DNA from: Paramyrothecium sp. XJ0827
Lineage: Eukaryota; Ascomycota; Sordariomycetes; Hypocreales; Stachybotryaceae
Assembly (NCBI GenBank): GCA_020881915.1
Contig: JAJFPB010000007.1
Location: 496,001-560,000 of the forward strand
Reading direction: 5' to 3'
Length of the DNA: 64,000 nt
Positions 12,123 to 24,100 of this stretch are shown piece after piece; the stretch's first letter is position 1; each line of letters starts with the position of its first letter. The notes under the pieces were generated by a model. The model saw only the letters and a program-made list of their open reading frames with translations. It did not search any database and was not told where the DNA came from. Made by a program: the position numbers and the translations under genes.

Positions 12123-13245
12123 ATGGAAAACAGCGCAAGAAACGGCCAAAGGCCTCTGCACCTCACGCACGCAGCGTCGCCTCTCCCAGTCCACGACAAA
12201 CGCCTGATCGGCGATCCGGCGCGCAAAACTGTGGTGGTTATCCTCGGGGAGTTTTGCGGCACGTTCATGTTCCTGTTTCTCTCGTACATCGGAGCACAGA
12301 CCGCCATTGTTAGCAACGACCCGAGCGATCCGCAGGCGCAGTTGCTGCCGCAAAGCCTCTTTTACATTGCCGCCTCTTTCGGCACCGCTGTCGCCGTGAA
12401 TGTCTGGATCTTCTACCGAGTCACTGGTGGCATGTTCAATCCAGCGGTGAGTCCACATGGCTTTTGCTTTTGTTGACAGTTTCTGATACGTTGAGGACCA
12501 GGTTACCCTTGGATTGGTCCTCGTCGGTGCTGTGAAACCACTACGTGGACTGCTTGTCTTCCTCACACAAATAGTTGCTGCTATTGCAGCTGCAGCCGTC
12601 GTGGACGGTCTGATCCCCGGCCCACTTCTCGTGGCCAACACCCTGGGTGGGGGCACCAGTGTTGTCCAAGGATTCTTCATTGAATTTTTCCTGACGGCCC
12701 AGCTTGTGCTGACCGTATACTTCCTCGCCGTCGAGAAACATCGTGCTACATACTTGGCTCCTATCGGAATCGGCATGTCCGTCTTCATTGCCCACATTGT
12801 TGCCACTAGATGGACAGGCACCTCGATCAACCCTGCCCGGTCTTTCGGGCCTGCCGTGGTAACCACCTTCGTGTACTATCATTGGATCTACTGGATTGGC
12901 CCATTGACTGGAGCCTGCCTGGCATTCGCTGTCTACAAGCTCTTCAAATGGCTCGAGTACCAGACGGCCAACCCTGGCCAGGATGCCGATGACTTGGAGG
13001 CTGCAATCAAGGCCTCTACCCAGTTCATTCATCCTCCAGCGCTGCAGCAGAATAAGCATGACCGTGCGCATTCCATGCAAAGTTCTGCATACTCGAATGG
13101 ACAGTCTTTGGGTAGCCCCGCCACGCTGACTGAGCACCCTATGTCGAGGTCGGCGCACGACGAAAGACACGATCAAGAGGTTCAGCATCAACAATCTCAA
13201 TATTCTTGGCCCAATGCGGAACCAAAATTACCCTCCTCGGGATAA
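12123..13245 (+). CDS. Aquaporin / aquaglyceroporin (MIP family)
   Basis: A six-helix channel for water or small solutes in the plasma or an internal membrane. Two exons, 12123-12446 and 12502-13245 (55-bp intron), give 355 aa. The intron falls exactly inside the first NPA box, between FNPA and VTLGL. The second NPA box is in TGTSINPARSFGPA, including the selectivity-filter Arg. A hydrophilic tail of about 85 residues, rich in Ser, His and Gln, follows the last helix and is typical of fungal orthodox aquaporins. No functional link to its neighbours is evident. Confidence 0.9.
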
Positions 13246-14339
13246 TGGGTGAGACGACCAGGCGCCACGAGGTACGGCTCATCATCAGACGAGATTATAC
13301 ATGTGTAGGGTCGTTGATGTGACCCTCAGACGATCGAGACAGTGAACACATATGAATGTTTCCATGGAAGGCGAGTGATAGGATGCTGTAAAGCATAGAG
13401 AGTAACACGATAGATAATGATTCACCTGGGGTAATCTTTCATCGAGCTCGTGACTTAAGTGTCGGAATTCGTCAGCCTCACAAATAATTTGTGATGGATC
13501 TCTCTGGACCGGCAAATAGATTGAGAGCTGAGAGTCTGCTTTCTAGAGATTCATTTCAAGCCGCTAATAATTATGTTGGTCTGTTAGGGAAGACCTTATG
13601 TGCAGTTTATCACTTTGTGGTCTTGGGAGGGTTGCAATTGCGAGGTCTCCGGCCCATTTCGGAGACTAAGATTGCAAAATAGGACCTCGAAACATATCCG
13701 AATTTGCCTCTGAGCTTCGCATCTTCAGGGTTAATTATCATACCCACCTCGTGCTTGGGAAGTTTTATGGCCTCACTATGGTCCGCCACTTCAAGTCTAT
13801 GGCCAGCCAGGCCAAGCTGAACCAGAATGGAAATGCGCCTTTGTGGAACGTTTCCATGCGAGGAGCTAAATTGTGCATTTTTACTCCCCCGCGCGGCGGT
13901 ATGTTGTGGCTGATGTAACTTTTCGTGAAGCTCGGCCGTGAATGCCAGCACCCCAGGGACGCTTGAACGGGCCTGGGATGTCGCTCAAAGCTTCCACAGG
14001 TGGAGAATCGATCACTGCCAATCGGCTCAGCGCGATTTCATACCGCAATAAATCTCATATTTCGAGCTTAGAAGTCCTAACGAATGGCCCCAATAAATTT
14101 CGGAATCCCAATGGTGACATAGGGCGAACAGCAGACTCAAAGTCTGCCAGCGCAAAACCCTGGGAGGTCTAAATGGTATTACGCGATGAGAAATGGCATC
14201 AACAAGGGCCTGCACAATGAGCGAGGGTAAGGCCGTAGCCAGATTATTAATGTTTGAGGGCGTTGCCATCACTTATTCCTCAATTACTATGGTACCAAGA
14301 ATAACTTGGCTGTATGTCTTTTGTCTATTCTTTCAGAGT
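13246..14339. other. Intergenic, nothing recognised
   Basis: Between the aquaporin stop and the stop of the epoxide-hydrolase-fold gene (tail to tail). Small frames on both strands show no domain. This is the left boundary of the polyketide cluster. Confidence 0.45.
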
Positions 14340-15833
14340 CTAATTAGGCCAATGGTCGCCAATGTCTCTCAAGTCGTTAATGAACGCTGGAGGGTTCTCC
14401 AATCCTGCAAAAAATCCTCCCGTTTCATGAACTTGACGGGTTAGCCTCACGGCATAGCATGAGCGCAGAAAGCAGAAAATAATTTACTTACGTCTGTATT
14501 GGACCAGATTTCCCAAGATCCTCAAAATTTGCTCAGGCCAAAAGCCGATGGAGTAGCGGAAAAAGGTGACAAACATCGGTGCATCCGTACGGGCTCGGTC
14601 TAGTACGTATTTGACGTACGGTAGGTCTGTATCCTGGGCGTAAACATAGATGGAGGACATGAAAGACCTGGTCAAATATGTAAGCGACACGCTTCGTAAA
14701 ATCTCATTGTGCGTGAGCAACGAAGGGGCAGCCCTTCCGGCATTCGGATCAGCCCCTAAAATCTGTCAGCATTCCTAAGAATCCCAGCATCAAACGTATC
14801 ATTGCTCACAGTCCAACAGCTTCTCTCCCATCCATGCTAATTGTCCGAGGGGGTTATCGTACAGGCCAAGGCCAATAGTGCTTGGCTGTTTAGAATAATT
14901 AGTCATGGGCACTTTTGATGCTTGAGATGATTTGTGGACCTGCCTTGTAGATATGAGTTAAGAAGTACCCTGTCCCATTAAGGCTCCAATCGCTCGACCG
15001 CTCAAAAATGGCCTGCTCCAAAGGAGAAAGTGTGATCTTTCGGTCCCTGAGCTCTTCCAGAGTCGTTGGGTAGAATGGCATCAATGGGAAGTGTGCCGCC
15101 CTCGTTGATGTGTTGTATTGATCGTAGAGAGTGTAAGTCAAAATAGCACCATTGGAGGTTCCGTGGGCAGCATATGTCTCATATCCCAGCACATCGGTCA
15201 TCAGGCTGTTAAAAATGCGGGCTGTATCATCTAGCGTCCAACCCCCAAGGAGGTCCTGCGAGAAATCAAAGCCTGGAAGCGAAGGAACTACTACATTGAA
15301 GGACACCGCTTTGCCTAAGGATGTGCTAGAGCTTTGGGTCAATGGCTCCACAATTGGCAAGAACTCCATAAAGGAACCAGGCCAGCCGTGGCTCAAGAGG
15401 ATAGGGATAGCATCTGGGTCCTCGGATTTGTGATGGACGAAATGAATGGTCAAGCCCTCGATGACCGCCGTAAAGTGGTTAAAGCTATACATCGGGCGTG
15501 GAATTAGAGACAGTGCCGACTTTCACGTGGAGACGATACGCACCTATTGAGGTATTCTTGCTCTCTGTTCCAATCAAATTCGTTCAGCCACTGATCCCGG
15601 AGCCCCTTCAGAACTGCCAAGTCGATTCCCTTTGTGCTTCCCACTCCGGGATATTGCGGTTCATCTGGAAGAGCCGTGCTCCTGACTTTCGCCAGCATGT
15701 CGGGGACGCCGCCCGCGAGATCGATCGTAAATGGCTGCACGCCTGGAGGCAGAGGAGTCGACGAGTTGACTGCAGAGGCTGCATACATCCACAAGCTGCT
15801 TGACACAGCGAATGACAAAATTCGAGATGCCAT
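14340..15833 (-). CDS. Epoxide-hydrolase-fold protein with altered catalytic residues
   Basis: Family: alpha/beta hydrolases with an EHN N-terminal domain (microsomal epoxide hydrolase type). Five exons, 15833-15544, 15484-14944, 14885-14810, 14755-14492 and 14431-14340, give 420 aa in one frame. The second intron uses a GC-AG donor. A signal peptide or anchor precedes the EHN region (SFNHFTAVIEGLTIHFVH). The oxyanion motif SHGWPGSF is intact. The nucleophile elbow, normally G-x-D-W-G, reads HGTSNG, so Asp is replaced by Ser. The catalytic His of the usual HERGGHFA motif is Phe (HETGGFFAG). The standard epoxide-opening mechanism therefore looks impossible. The rest of the fold is well kept (YKPSTIG, DNPLGQLAW), which argues against simple decay. 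It sits at the edge of the PKS cluster on the same strand as the serine hydrolase. It may be a repurposed catalyst or a pseudoenzyme. Confidence 0.85.
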
Positions 15834-16670
15834 TGTGTAACGTGTGATCCGGCTGCAAGCAGGTGTAAGAAAATAGGAAGGTGCGTGATGATCGACAGGC
15901 AAATAACATGTTTTCATCAGATATTTAAATTGTTTCCCCAGGTCTTTCTGTTTAAATGGTAAGGGATTGCCAAACGTGGATTTGCCGTTTCAGTTGAAGG
16001 CATTCGGCTTCCATCCGCATTTGGCCAATGCCGGCGCTAGCGAGCAGCAGATCAACATCTACGTCGGGATTCATGGATGAACTACCGATCAAAGAGACGG
16101 TCAATAGTTCAATGCTGCGGGAATTCTCCTGCGCAATCTATTAGTCCTGATGGTATTTGCTGCCGACACGATTGCAGCATTGAGGACTCGGATAAGGATT
16201 AGATGGTGTGTTCGTCGTTGGCGGCGACGCGTCGCCTTACCATTCCGACAACGGGGTTTCTCACGGGTGTGATTTGACAAGGGAAAAATCAGCCTTCAAT
16301 TTGATGGTAAACTTCGTGAAATTTTCGATTTCTCAATGCCGAGGGTGGCAGCCTTTATAAGATGGTGTAACCTGGAGAAAGAAGACGGCATCAATGTTGT
16401 AGTGTGGCCTGCACTGAGATGCGCCAAGACAAGGCCGCATATGCTGCGTTGCAATGTGTGTGCGGACCTCGCTAATATCTGTCACTTCAATCCGGAAATA
16501 CTTATTATATCGGGTTCCGATCATCATTCTACATTCCCCATATCTTGGCACGAGCATAAGTACGGGCGAATGGGACATGAAAGAACTATAGAAGAACGAC
16601 TGAGACAACAAATTGCACCCTGGGCAACGTTGCGACTAGCGATAGGAACTAAATACCTCCGCGCATCTGA
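15834..16670. other. Intergenic, nothing recognised
   Basis: Upstream region of the epoxide-hydrolase-fold gene and downstream region of the serine hydrolase gene. A TATTTAAA-like AT word at about 15920-15928 could serve the former. No gene seen. Confidence 0.45.
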
Positions 16671-17594
16671 TCAACGACCAATGCTGATTTTTCGAGACTG
16701 TGTGATTACCCATTCCATAGCCCTCACTGCAGCTCGAACTTCAGAGTCCTTCTGAGGCGGGTGATGCGTGCCACTGTGCTCGAGAGTCTTCATCATCTTA
16801 TCATCGTACAATCCTCTCGCCATCAAAGACATGCTGCGCATAAACTCGGCGTCACGCTTTCCGTGCATATGAAGTGTGGGAATGGGGATCTTTTCGCTCA
16901 AAAGCTCAGGGACCAGAAGCCGTGGCGTTGTCGTGGAGTTACTGAAGTACATCTCCAGGTCGATGTCTGGCAGCAATGCATGGCCGTCCCTAAGCGGCTT
17001 GATGATGTTGACAAGCGCGTCGTATAAGACGCGCTCCCTAGAGGGCAACGACACACTGGCGTCGTCTCTGGGGGCAACTTTTATGCCTCGAGCTCCCAAC
17101 CCTTCAATCTCGTCGCGCGAAAAGTCCGAGTCAGGCGCAAAGGCACACACGGTCGAGAACAGAAGCGCGAATTTGACCGGGACCGCGCCGTGCCGCGACT
17201 TCTGGTCGTAAATGAACGAGGTAGCCAGTGCTGCGCCCTGACTAAACCCGATAACGCCATCGAAAGGCCCCTGGTCCTCCACGATGTCCTCGAAATGCTT
17301 CAGCGCATCCGTCATCTGGCTCGGCGAGTAACCCTCGGTGTGAGAGAAGAAAGGACCCGAGAATTGGCCGCCCATTCCTGATGAAAATAAAAGATGATTA
17401 GTTGGCATTGTGCTTGACTATAATCGAGCATCAAGGTCCCATGAGATTCTCGTACCTGGACCTCGGACGGACGAGGCAGGTCCATCAACAAACACAAACT
17501 CATAACTCGGATCGGCGGCCTTCACGAAAGGTTCGAATTGGCTTTCGCAGATGCTGCCAGAGCTGCCTACGCCGTGCAAACAAATGATTCTCAT
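16671..17594 (-). CDS. FSH1-type serine hydrolase, candidate polyketide-releasing thioesterase
   Basis: Two exons, 17594-17456 and 17377-16671 (78-bp intron), give 281 aa. This is the FSH1 alpha/beta-hydrolase family, which includes LovG, the trans-acting thioesterase that releases the polyketide from LovB in lovastatin synthesis. The start reads MRIICLHGVGSSG with no targeting signal, so cytosolic. The nucleophile elbow is GFSQG; the likely Asp is in HGKRDAEF and the likely His in SGTHHPP. The gene is divergent from the PKS across a 602-bp shared promoter, and the PKS itself lacks a release domain. The family and triad are seen directly. The releasing role is inferred from context. Confidence 0.87.
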
Positions 17595-18196
17595 TGCGAC
17601 TTGGTGTTCAAAATTGTGTAGACTCCGTCGCATACGTCCTGACAGCATCAAGCCGGGACAGGATATGGATAATTGCAATTCAACCAGCAGGACTAGTGGC
17701 GGTATTTGCATGGGCCCGTTGCCTGATATGGTCATTCCCGCCGTCTCCATTCACATTGGGTGCGGTCCGTGCCATTGAGGCAAAATTGCAAGGGTCCCCG
17801 GTCCTAACCAAACAGGCTGACGGGGCTTCTCGGGATGAGTCTCAACACGAGTTTGTACATCGGCCTCGTTGCAAATCTGGTCAATGAATGCCGATGTGTA
17901 GTAGATGTTTGAAGATAACGCAATAGAGAAAGCTATCATGTTCTATGGAGATGAAATACCCAGGCAACGTCCACCATTGGGTCTGCTTCCAAGTCATCTT
18001 GCAACAACAAAAATTGCAACAAGAATTGCAAATCGTCCCATCTCAAAAGTTCAAAAAAGCTCTATTAGCGACATAGAAGATATAGAAGCCCGTTAGCAAG
18101 TCTGCACGGGTCCCAAGCAACACAAGTGGCAACTACCACAGCATAATTTTAAGGGCCAGAATCTACAGGTAGCTCGCGCTACATACAATATTGAAA
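17595..18196. promoter_or_regulatory. Bidirectional promoter: hydrolase (-) / PKS (+)
   Basis: 602 bp between two divergent start codons. It is the only upstream sequence available to both genes, so co-regulation is likely. Positions 17996-18065 are A-rich with CAACAAAAATTGCAA-type words. No clear TATA box or recognised regulator site was found. Confidence 0.55.
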
Positions 18197-21100
18197 ATGA
18201 AGACAAAGGATGAACAAGAGCCTATTGCCATCATCGGCGCAGCATGCAGGCTTCCCGGCGAGGTATCATCTTTGGGTTCCCTTTGGGACATGATCAGCAA
18301 CGAGCGGACGGGACACTGCCAAGTGCCTCCTGATCGATGGGACAGCGACTTGCTGCATCACCCAAACCCGGATAGGAAAGGCAATGTGAGTTATTTATTC
18401 TTGTTTGCACCATTGGATATTTCTGATCAAATGGTTTTCAAAGATGGCTGTCAAGCATGGTTACTTTCTTCAACAAGACGTCAGCCATTTTGACGCCCCA
18501 TTCTTTTCTACAACTGCCAAGGAAGCTGCTGCTTTGGACCCTATGAAGCGTCTTCTCCTGGAAGTCAGCTATGAAAGTATTGAAAATGGTGAGCTTCAAA
18601 CCTGACTTCCGAAGCAAGACTGCGAACTAACCTGCATCACAGCCGGCATCCCCATGAAATCCTTGGTTAATTCACAGACTTCGTGCTACGTTGGCTGTAT
18701 GACAAACGACTACGAGATGCTCTCGACTCAAGATATCCAGGACATGGGTTACAGTGCAGCTACAGGACTTAGTGAGGCCATGATCGCCAACCGCGTGTCA
18801 TGGTTCTTCGGTCTTCGGGGACCAAGTTTGACAGTTGACACGGCCTGCTCATCAAGTTTATATGCCTTGCATTTGGCATGCCAATCGTTGAAGCTAAGAG
18901 AGACTGACCAGGTAATTCAATCAGTTCGATGAGGCAAGCATTGAATATTTTCTAACAAGTCACTGTGCGGCAGGCTCTCGTCGCAGGCGTCAACCTACTG
19001 CTATACCCCAACTGCATGGAACAATTCTCTGCCATTCACATGTTGAGCCCTGAGGGCATTTCTCACAGCTTCGACGACCGAGCAAACGGATACGGCAGAG
19101 GAGAAGGCATTGGCTGCATGGTTGTCAAGAGACTCTCCGACGCGCTAAGAGATGGCGACACCATTCGCGCCGTGGTTCGACACACGGGCGTTAATGCGGA
19201 TGGAAAGACTCCTAGCATAACTCAACCGAGCTCCGAGGCGCAAGCAGACTTGATACGCCGTACTTACAAGGCCGCTGGTCTATCCCTGTCATCTACTGAG
19301 TACTTTGAGAGCCATGGTACAGGAACGCCGGTCGGAGTAAGCGTGTCTTCCTAGCAATTTCACATTGTAGTCTATACTGACAGTGTCTATCAGGATCCTA
19401 TTGAGCTCAGCGCCCTGGCTGGTACAATTGGTGCTGCTCGTCGTGCGGCAGGGCTTGGGCCGCTTTACTTCGGAAGTATCAAGCCGAGCGTGGGACACAC
19501 TGAAGGTTGTTCTGGTCTAGCAGGCGTGTTCAAGTCTATTCTCTGCTTGGAGAAGGGCATGCTCGTCCCAACCTATGGTGTTGAACGGGTCAACCCTCGG
19601 CTCACGCTGGACGAGTGGAATGTTGCCCTTCCACAAAAGACCATGAGATGGCCAAGCCGTGGCAGGCGACGTATCAGTGTGAACTCATTCGGTTTCGGTG
19701 GAGCCAATGCCCATGTCATCCTTGATGACGCGCACCACTACTTGATGGAGCGAGGATTGATCGGAAACCACAACACAGTGGTGGATGAGGACTATGACAG
19801 CTCTGAGTCCGGCATCAGCATGGGCTATTCCACTCCTCTTGACGGAAGCATGGAGATTGACGGAAAGAAGCAGCTTTTCCTTTTCAGCACGCAAGACCAG
19901 GCAGGTATCAAGCGAATCACCCAAGTATTTGATACCGAGGTTGCCGCTCGTGGCCCTGATAAGAACGACCCTTATTACTTCCGCAACCTCGCCTACACGC
20001 TTGCCGAGCGTCGCACACATCATGACTTCCGGACGTTTGCCGTTGCCTCGTCCCTTGATGAGCTTAGCGTGGAGCTCTCTAAGCCTGTGCCAAAGATCAA
20101 GAGAACCTCACGCCGGCACAAGAATCTGATCTTTGTTTTCACGGGACAAGGTGCGCAGTGGCCAGCCATGGGGATTCAACTCATGAGCTACCCGGTGTTC
20201 GAGCGTAGCGTGGAGGCTTCCCAACGCTACCTCGAGCAATACGGGTGCCCATGGAACGCCTTTGAGGAACTTAAGAAGACGGGTGACTCCAACATTGGGC
20301 TGCCCGAGTTCAGTCAGACCTTGTGCACCGTCCTACAAGTCGGCCTGGTTGACCTGCTACGCCACTGGAACATCATGCCGAAGGCGGTTGTTGGGCACTC
20401 CAGCGGTGAGATTGGTGCCGCCTATGCTGCATCTTACATCAGCCACCAGGATGCTGTCAAAATCGCCTATGTACGTGGTGTGAGCTCAGCTTCTGTCACG
20501 AAAGAGGGAGCCATGATGGCGGCTGGCCTTTCGCGAACTGAGGCTGAGGAGTATCTCAGCAAGATTCCTTCCGGAGTCGCAGTTACTGCTTGCGTCAACA
20601 GCCCCAAGAGTGTCACCCTATCGGGTGATGTCGACGCCATTGACTATCTTGCGCAGACCATCTCAGCGGATGGCAAGTTTGCGCGGAAGCTGAAGGTGAA
20701 AACAGCTTATCATTCGCCACACATGCGCCAGGTTTCCGAGGACTACTTCAAGCGCATGGGCCAAATTGATACGCTGCCAGGGGGTGAGACGATCATGTTC
20801 TCCTCATTGACAGGAAAACTCGTCACTCCTGGAGAGTTGAACGCTCAGTACTGGGTGGACAATATGTGCAACACAGTGGAGTTCTCCGCTGCGGTTGCAT
20901 CCCTGCTTGCGCACGCTACGCAAACATCTGGCAGCCGAGCGAAGGCAAGCCCTATCTCTTGGGGCGGTGTCATTGAGGTTGGACCACACGCGGCTCTGCA
21001 GGGACCTGTGCATCAGAACATCGATGCCGCCTCTAATGCAACAGCCAAGGAAGCGCCCTACGTTTCCGTGGTTGTTCGCGGCGAAGATGCCACTAAATCA

Positions 21101-24100
21101 GCTCTGACAGCTGCTGGCAAACTCTGGGTCTCTGGACTTGATATGGACCTGAGAGCCGTTAATGCACTTCCGGCAGCCTCGTCAGTCCTGCAACCCAAAG
21201 TCCTGGCCGAACTGCCCACGTATCCTTGGAACCATAGCAGGGGTTACTGGCACGAAGCTTCTGCAACTAGATCTATCCGTTTCCCACTTGCGGCACGAAC
21301 GGATCTCCTTGGAATGCCAGAAGATGTGCAGAATCCTATGCAGCCTAGATGGAAGAACTACCTCAGGATTTCCGAAAATCCATGGATTGAGGACCATAAG
21401 ATCACAGGAACAGTCCTGTACCCTGGGGCAGGCATGCTAGTCATGGCTTTGGAGGGCGCATTGCAAATCTCAGACTCCAACAAGAAGGTTCATGGCTTCA
21501 GATTCCGCAACGTCGCATTCGAGCGCGGCTTGGTGGTGCCAGCCGGAGACGAGGAGTCGTCGGTGGAGACCCGCCTCAGTTTCGTGCCGAACAAAGCCGT
21601 ACCCAACGAATACCATTTTACGGTATTCTCTTACAATGGGTCTGCATGGACTCAGCATTGCAATGGTTCTATAAGTGTCGAGTACGCGACGGGCGACAGC
21701 GAGGTTGAAAGCCCAGCCACTGATTCTATTTGGATCAAGCAATCTGAAGAGTACAAGAAACTATGCGCAGACGCCACGGGTGAGGACCAGGACATCGATG
21801 ATTTCTATGAGCATCTGGAATCAAACGGCATGGAATATGGTCCGCTGTTCCGCAACGTGGAGAGCCTCAGATGTGTGCCTTCACAGCTCGCGGCCCATGG
21901 CAGCATCACCATTCCTGATACCGAATCTGAGATGCCTGCTAACTTTGAATATCCTCATGTCATCCACCCCGCAACCATGGATGCCATCTTCCACCTTCTG
22001 CTTGCCACAACGAACGACGGCCGTCCTACCAAGGAAGCAGCTGTCCCGTTTGCTCTTGAGAATATGTTCGTGGCAGCGGACCAGGTCCATGGAGCAGGGT
22101 CCAAGTTCGAGGGCTACAGCCAGTTGACCTCGAAGGTAACCTCAAAGCGCGAGGTGTCATGTAGTCTGGTTGTGTCAGACGAGACCTGGTCGTCACCTAA
22201 GATTGTTGCCAGTGGCTTCGCGTTACGCCAAGTCACCTCATCAGACAATACAGCTGCCTCGGCAAGTGATAGCCTTGCTGCTATCAAGAAGTCCGCCGTG
22301 GTAACCTGGCACGAGGATTTCGACTTCATGCAATTCAAGGCGGGCACCACTAAGAGCATGGAACACCTAAAGGCTTGGGTTGGCGCATTAACACATAAGA
22401 AGGCTGTGGACCATGTTCTCCTTGTCTTTGACGACGAATCTCTTGACTTTTCAACCATTGCGAATGACATCAAAGGCTTTATTGGGCGCAAGCCAGGATT
22501 TAGCCGACTCACTACCCTAGCCACCTCTGTTGAACGCCTCAACTTATTGACCACTGCGTGGCCTGAAGAGAAAACAGAGGCTGCTCTCTGGGAAGCTGGG
22601 AGTGAACAGGAACTTCCCTCTCCGGATACGACTTACGATCTCATTGTTGTCTTCGGCAACCGCACGATTGAAACCAAGCCGGAAACGTTCCAAGTGCTTG
22701 GCAAAGCTCTGGCATCAGATGGGCATCTTGCTATTCAGCTATCAGACGAAGTTCAAGCGGCTAATCTGACAACATCGGTTGAAAGCTTCGGCTTCTCTCC
22801 TAGCAGCCTTGACAACTCTTCCCTCATCCTGACCTCAAAGGCGAAGCCGGCCGAGCCAGAGCTGCCTGGAGAGGTTTCTCTGTTGGTGCCCGCAAATTCT
22901 TCGTCAAAGGTCGAATCGCTGATTGGCGGCCTCTCTGCCCTTCTCGGTTCTCTCAATGTTGATGTTAACTGCACCACGTTGACACCCGAGAGCGCGCAAA
23001 ACCTCGCGGAGAAATATGTCATATCACTTCTTGAAATCGAAGCACCCTTCATCTACGGTTGGGATGAGAATCAGTTCAATTCCTTCAAGACGCTTGTATC
23101 TAGCGCAAAGCACTTGTTCTGGATAACCAGGGGCAGTCTTCTGGAGTCATGGAAAGGTGGCGTTGAGTTTGCTCCTGCTCAAGGCCTCCTACGTGTGATG
23201 CGCAACGAGTATCCCCTTGCTACCCTACCGCACCTGGATATATCGGCGTCTTTTGACGTGTCTCACCCATCCAGTGCCAACTTTATCACCGACATCTGGA
23301 AGGCCTCGATGGTGGATTCCGCTGAAATGGAGAATGCAGAGCTCAATGGAAAACTCCATATTCCTAGGGCTGTCGAACAAGCTGGGTTTGACAATGACTT
23401 GCAACTATACTCTGGTCTTGCTGAGCCAATGCGCCTTCCAATTTCTAGCATACTCAAGCCGATGAAGGTCAGCGCGACGGTGGAAGGCGGCGACTTGCTC
23501 TGGGAAGAAGACGAAGTGCCGGAGTCTCTCCAAGCCAATCAGGTTGAGATCAAGGTTCAGTGCTTAGGTCTCAGACAACCTAGCTCTGAGGAAGATGGTT
23601 CAAACATCGAGCTTGCCCACAGAACAATTGGTGATGTTGTTGGAGTGGTTGAACGATGCGGTGTGGACGTCAAGTCTTTGACTGTGGGTCAGCACGTGGT
23701 TGCCTTCCAGGCTGAGAGTTGCAAGACGAATCTGCTCATCGATGAAGACTTCGTCGCTCCTATCCCCGAAGGCCTACTACCGGAGGCTGCAGCTGGCCTA
23801 CCACGCGTTCTTGTGGCGGCTTGGTATGGTCTTATCCATGTGGCTCGCTTGCGCTTGGGGCAGACTGTTCTCGTACACAATGCTACAAGTGCTCTTGGAC
23901 AAGCCGTCATTCAGGTATCCCGTGCTTTTGGTGCTGAGATCTACGCCCTTGTTGCATCTCGAGAAGAGAAGGATCTCTTGACGCAGGAGCTGGGGTTCAA
24001 TCCGTCACGAATTTTCGACGCCAATCGTCAGCATTTCGTTGCAGCAATCCTGGAAGCTACTGGAAATCGGGGCATCGATGCTATTGTCTGCAACCAACAC

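Noticed and set aside
12048..12866. 272-codon frame on the minus strand
   Set aside because: Antisense to the aquaporin, crosses its intron and has no domain.
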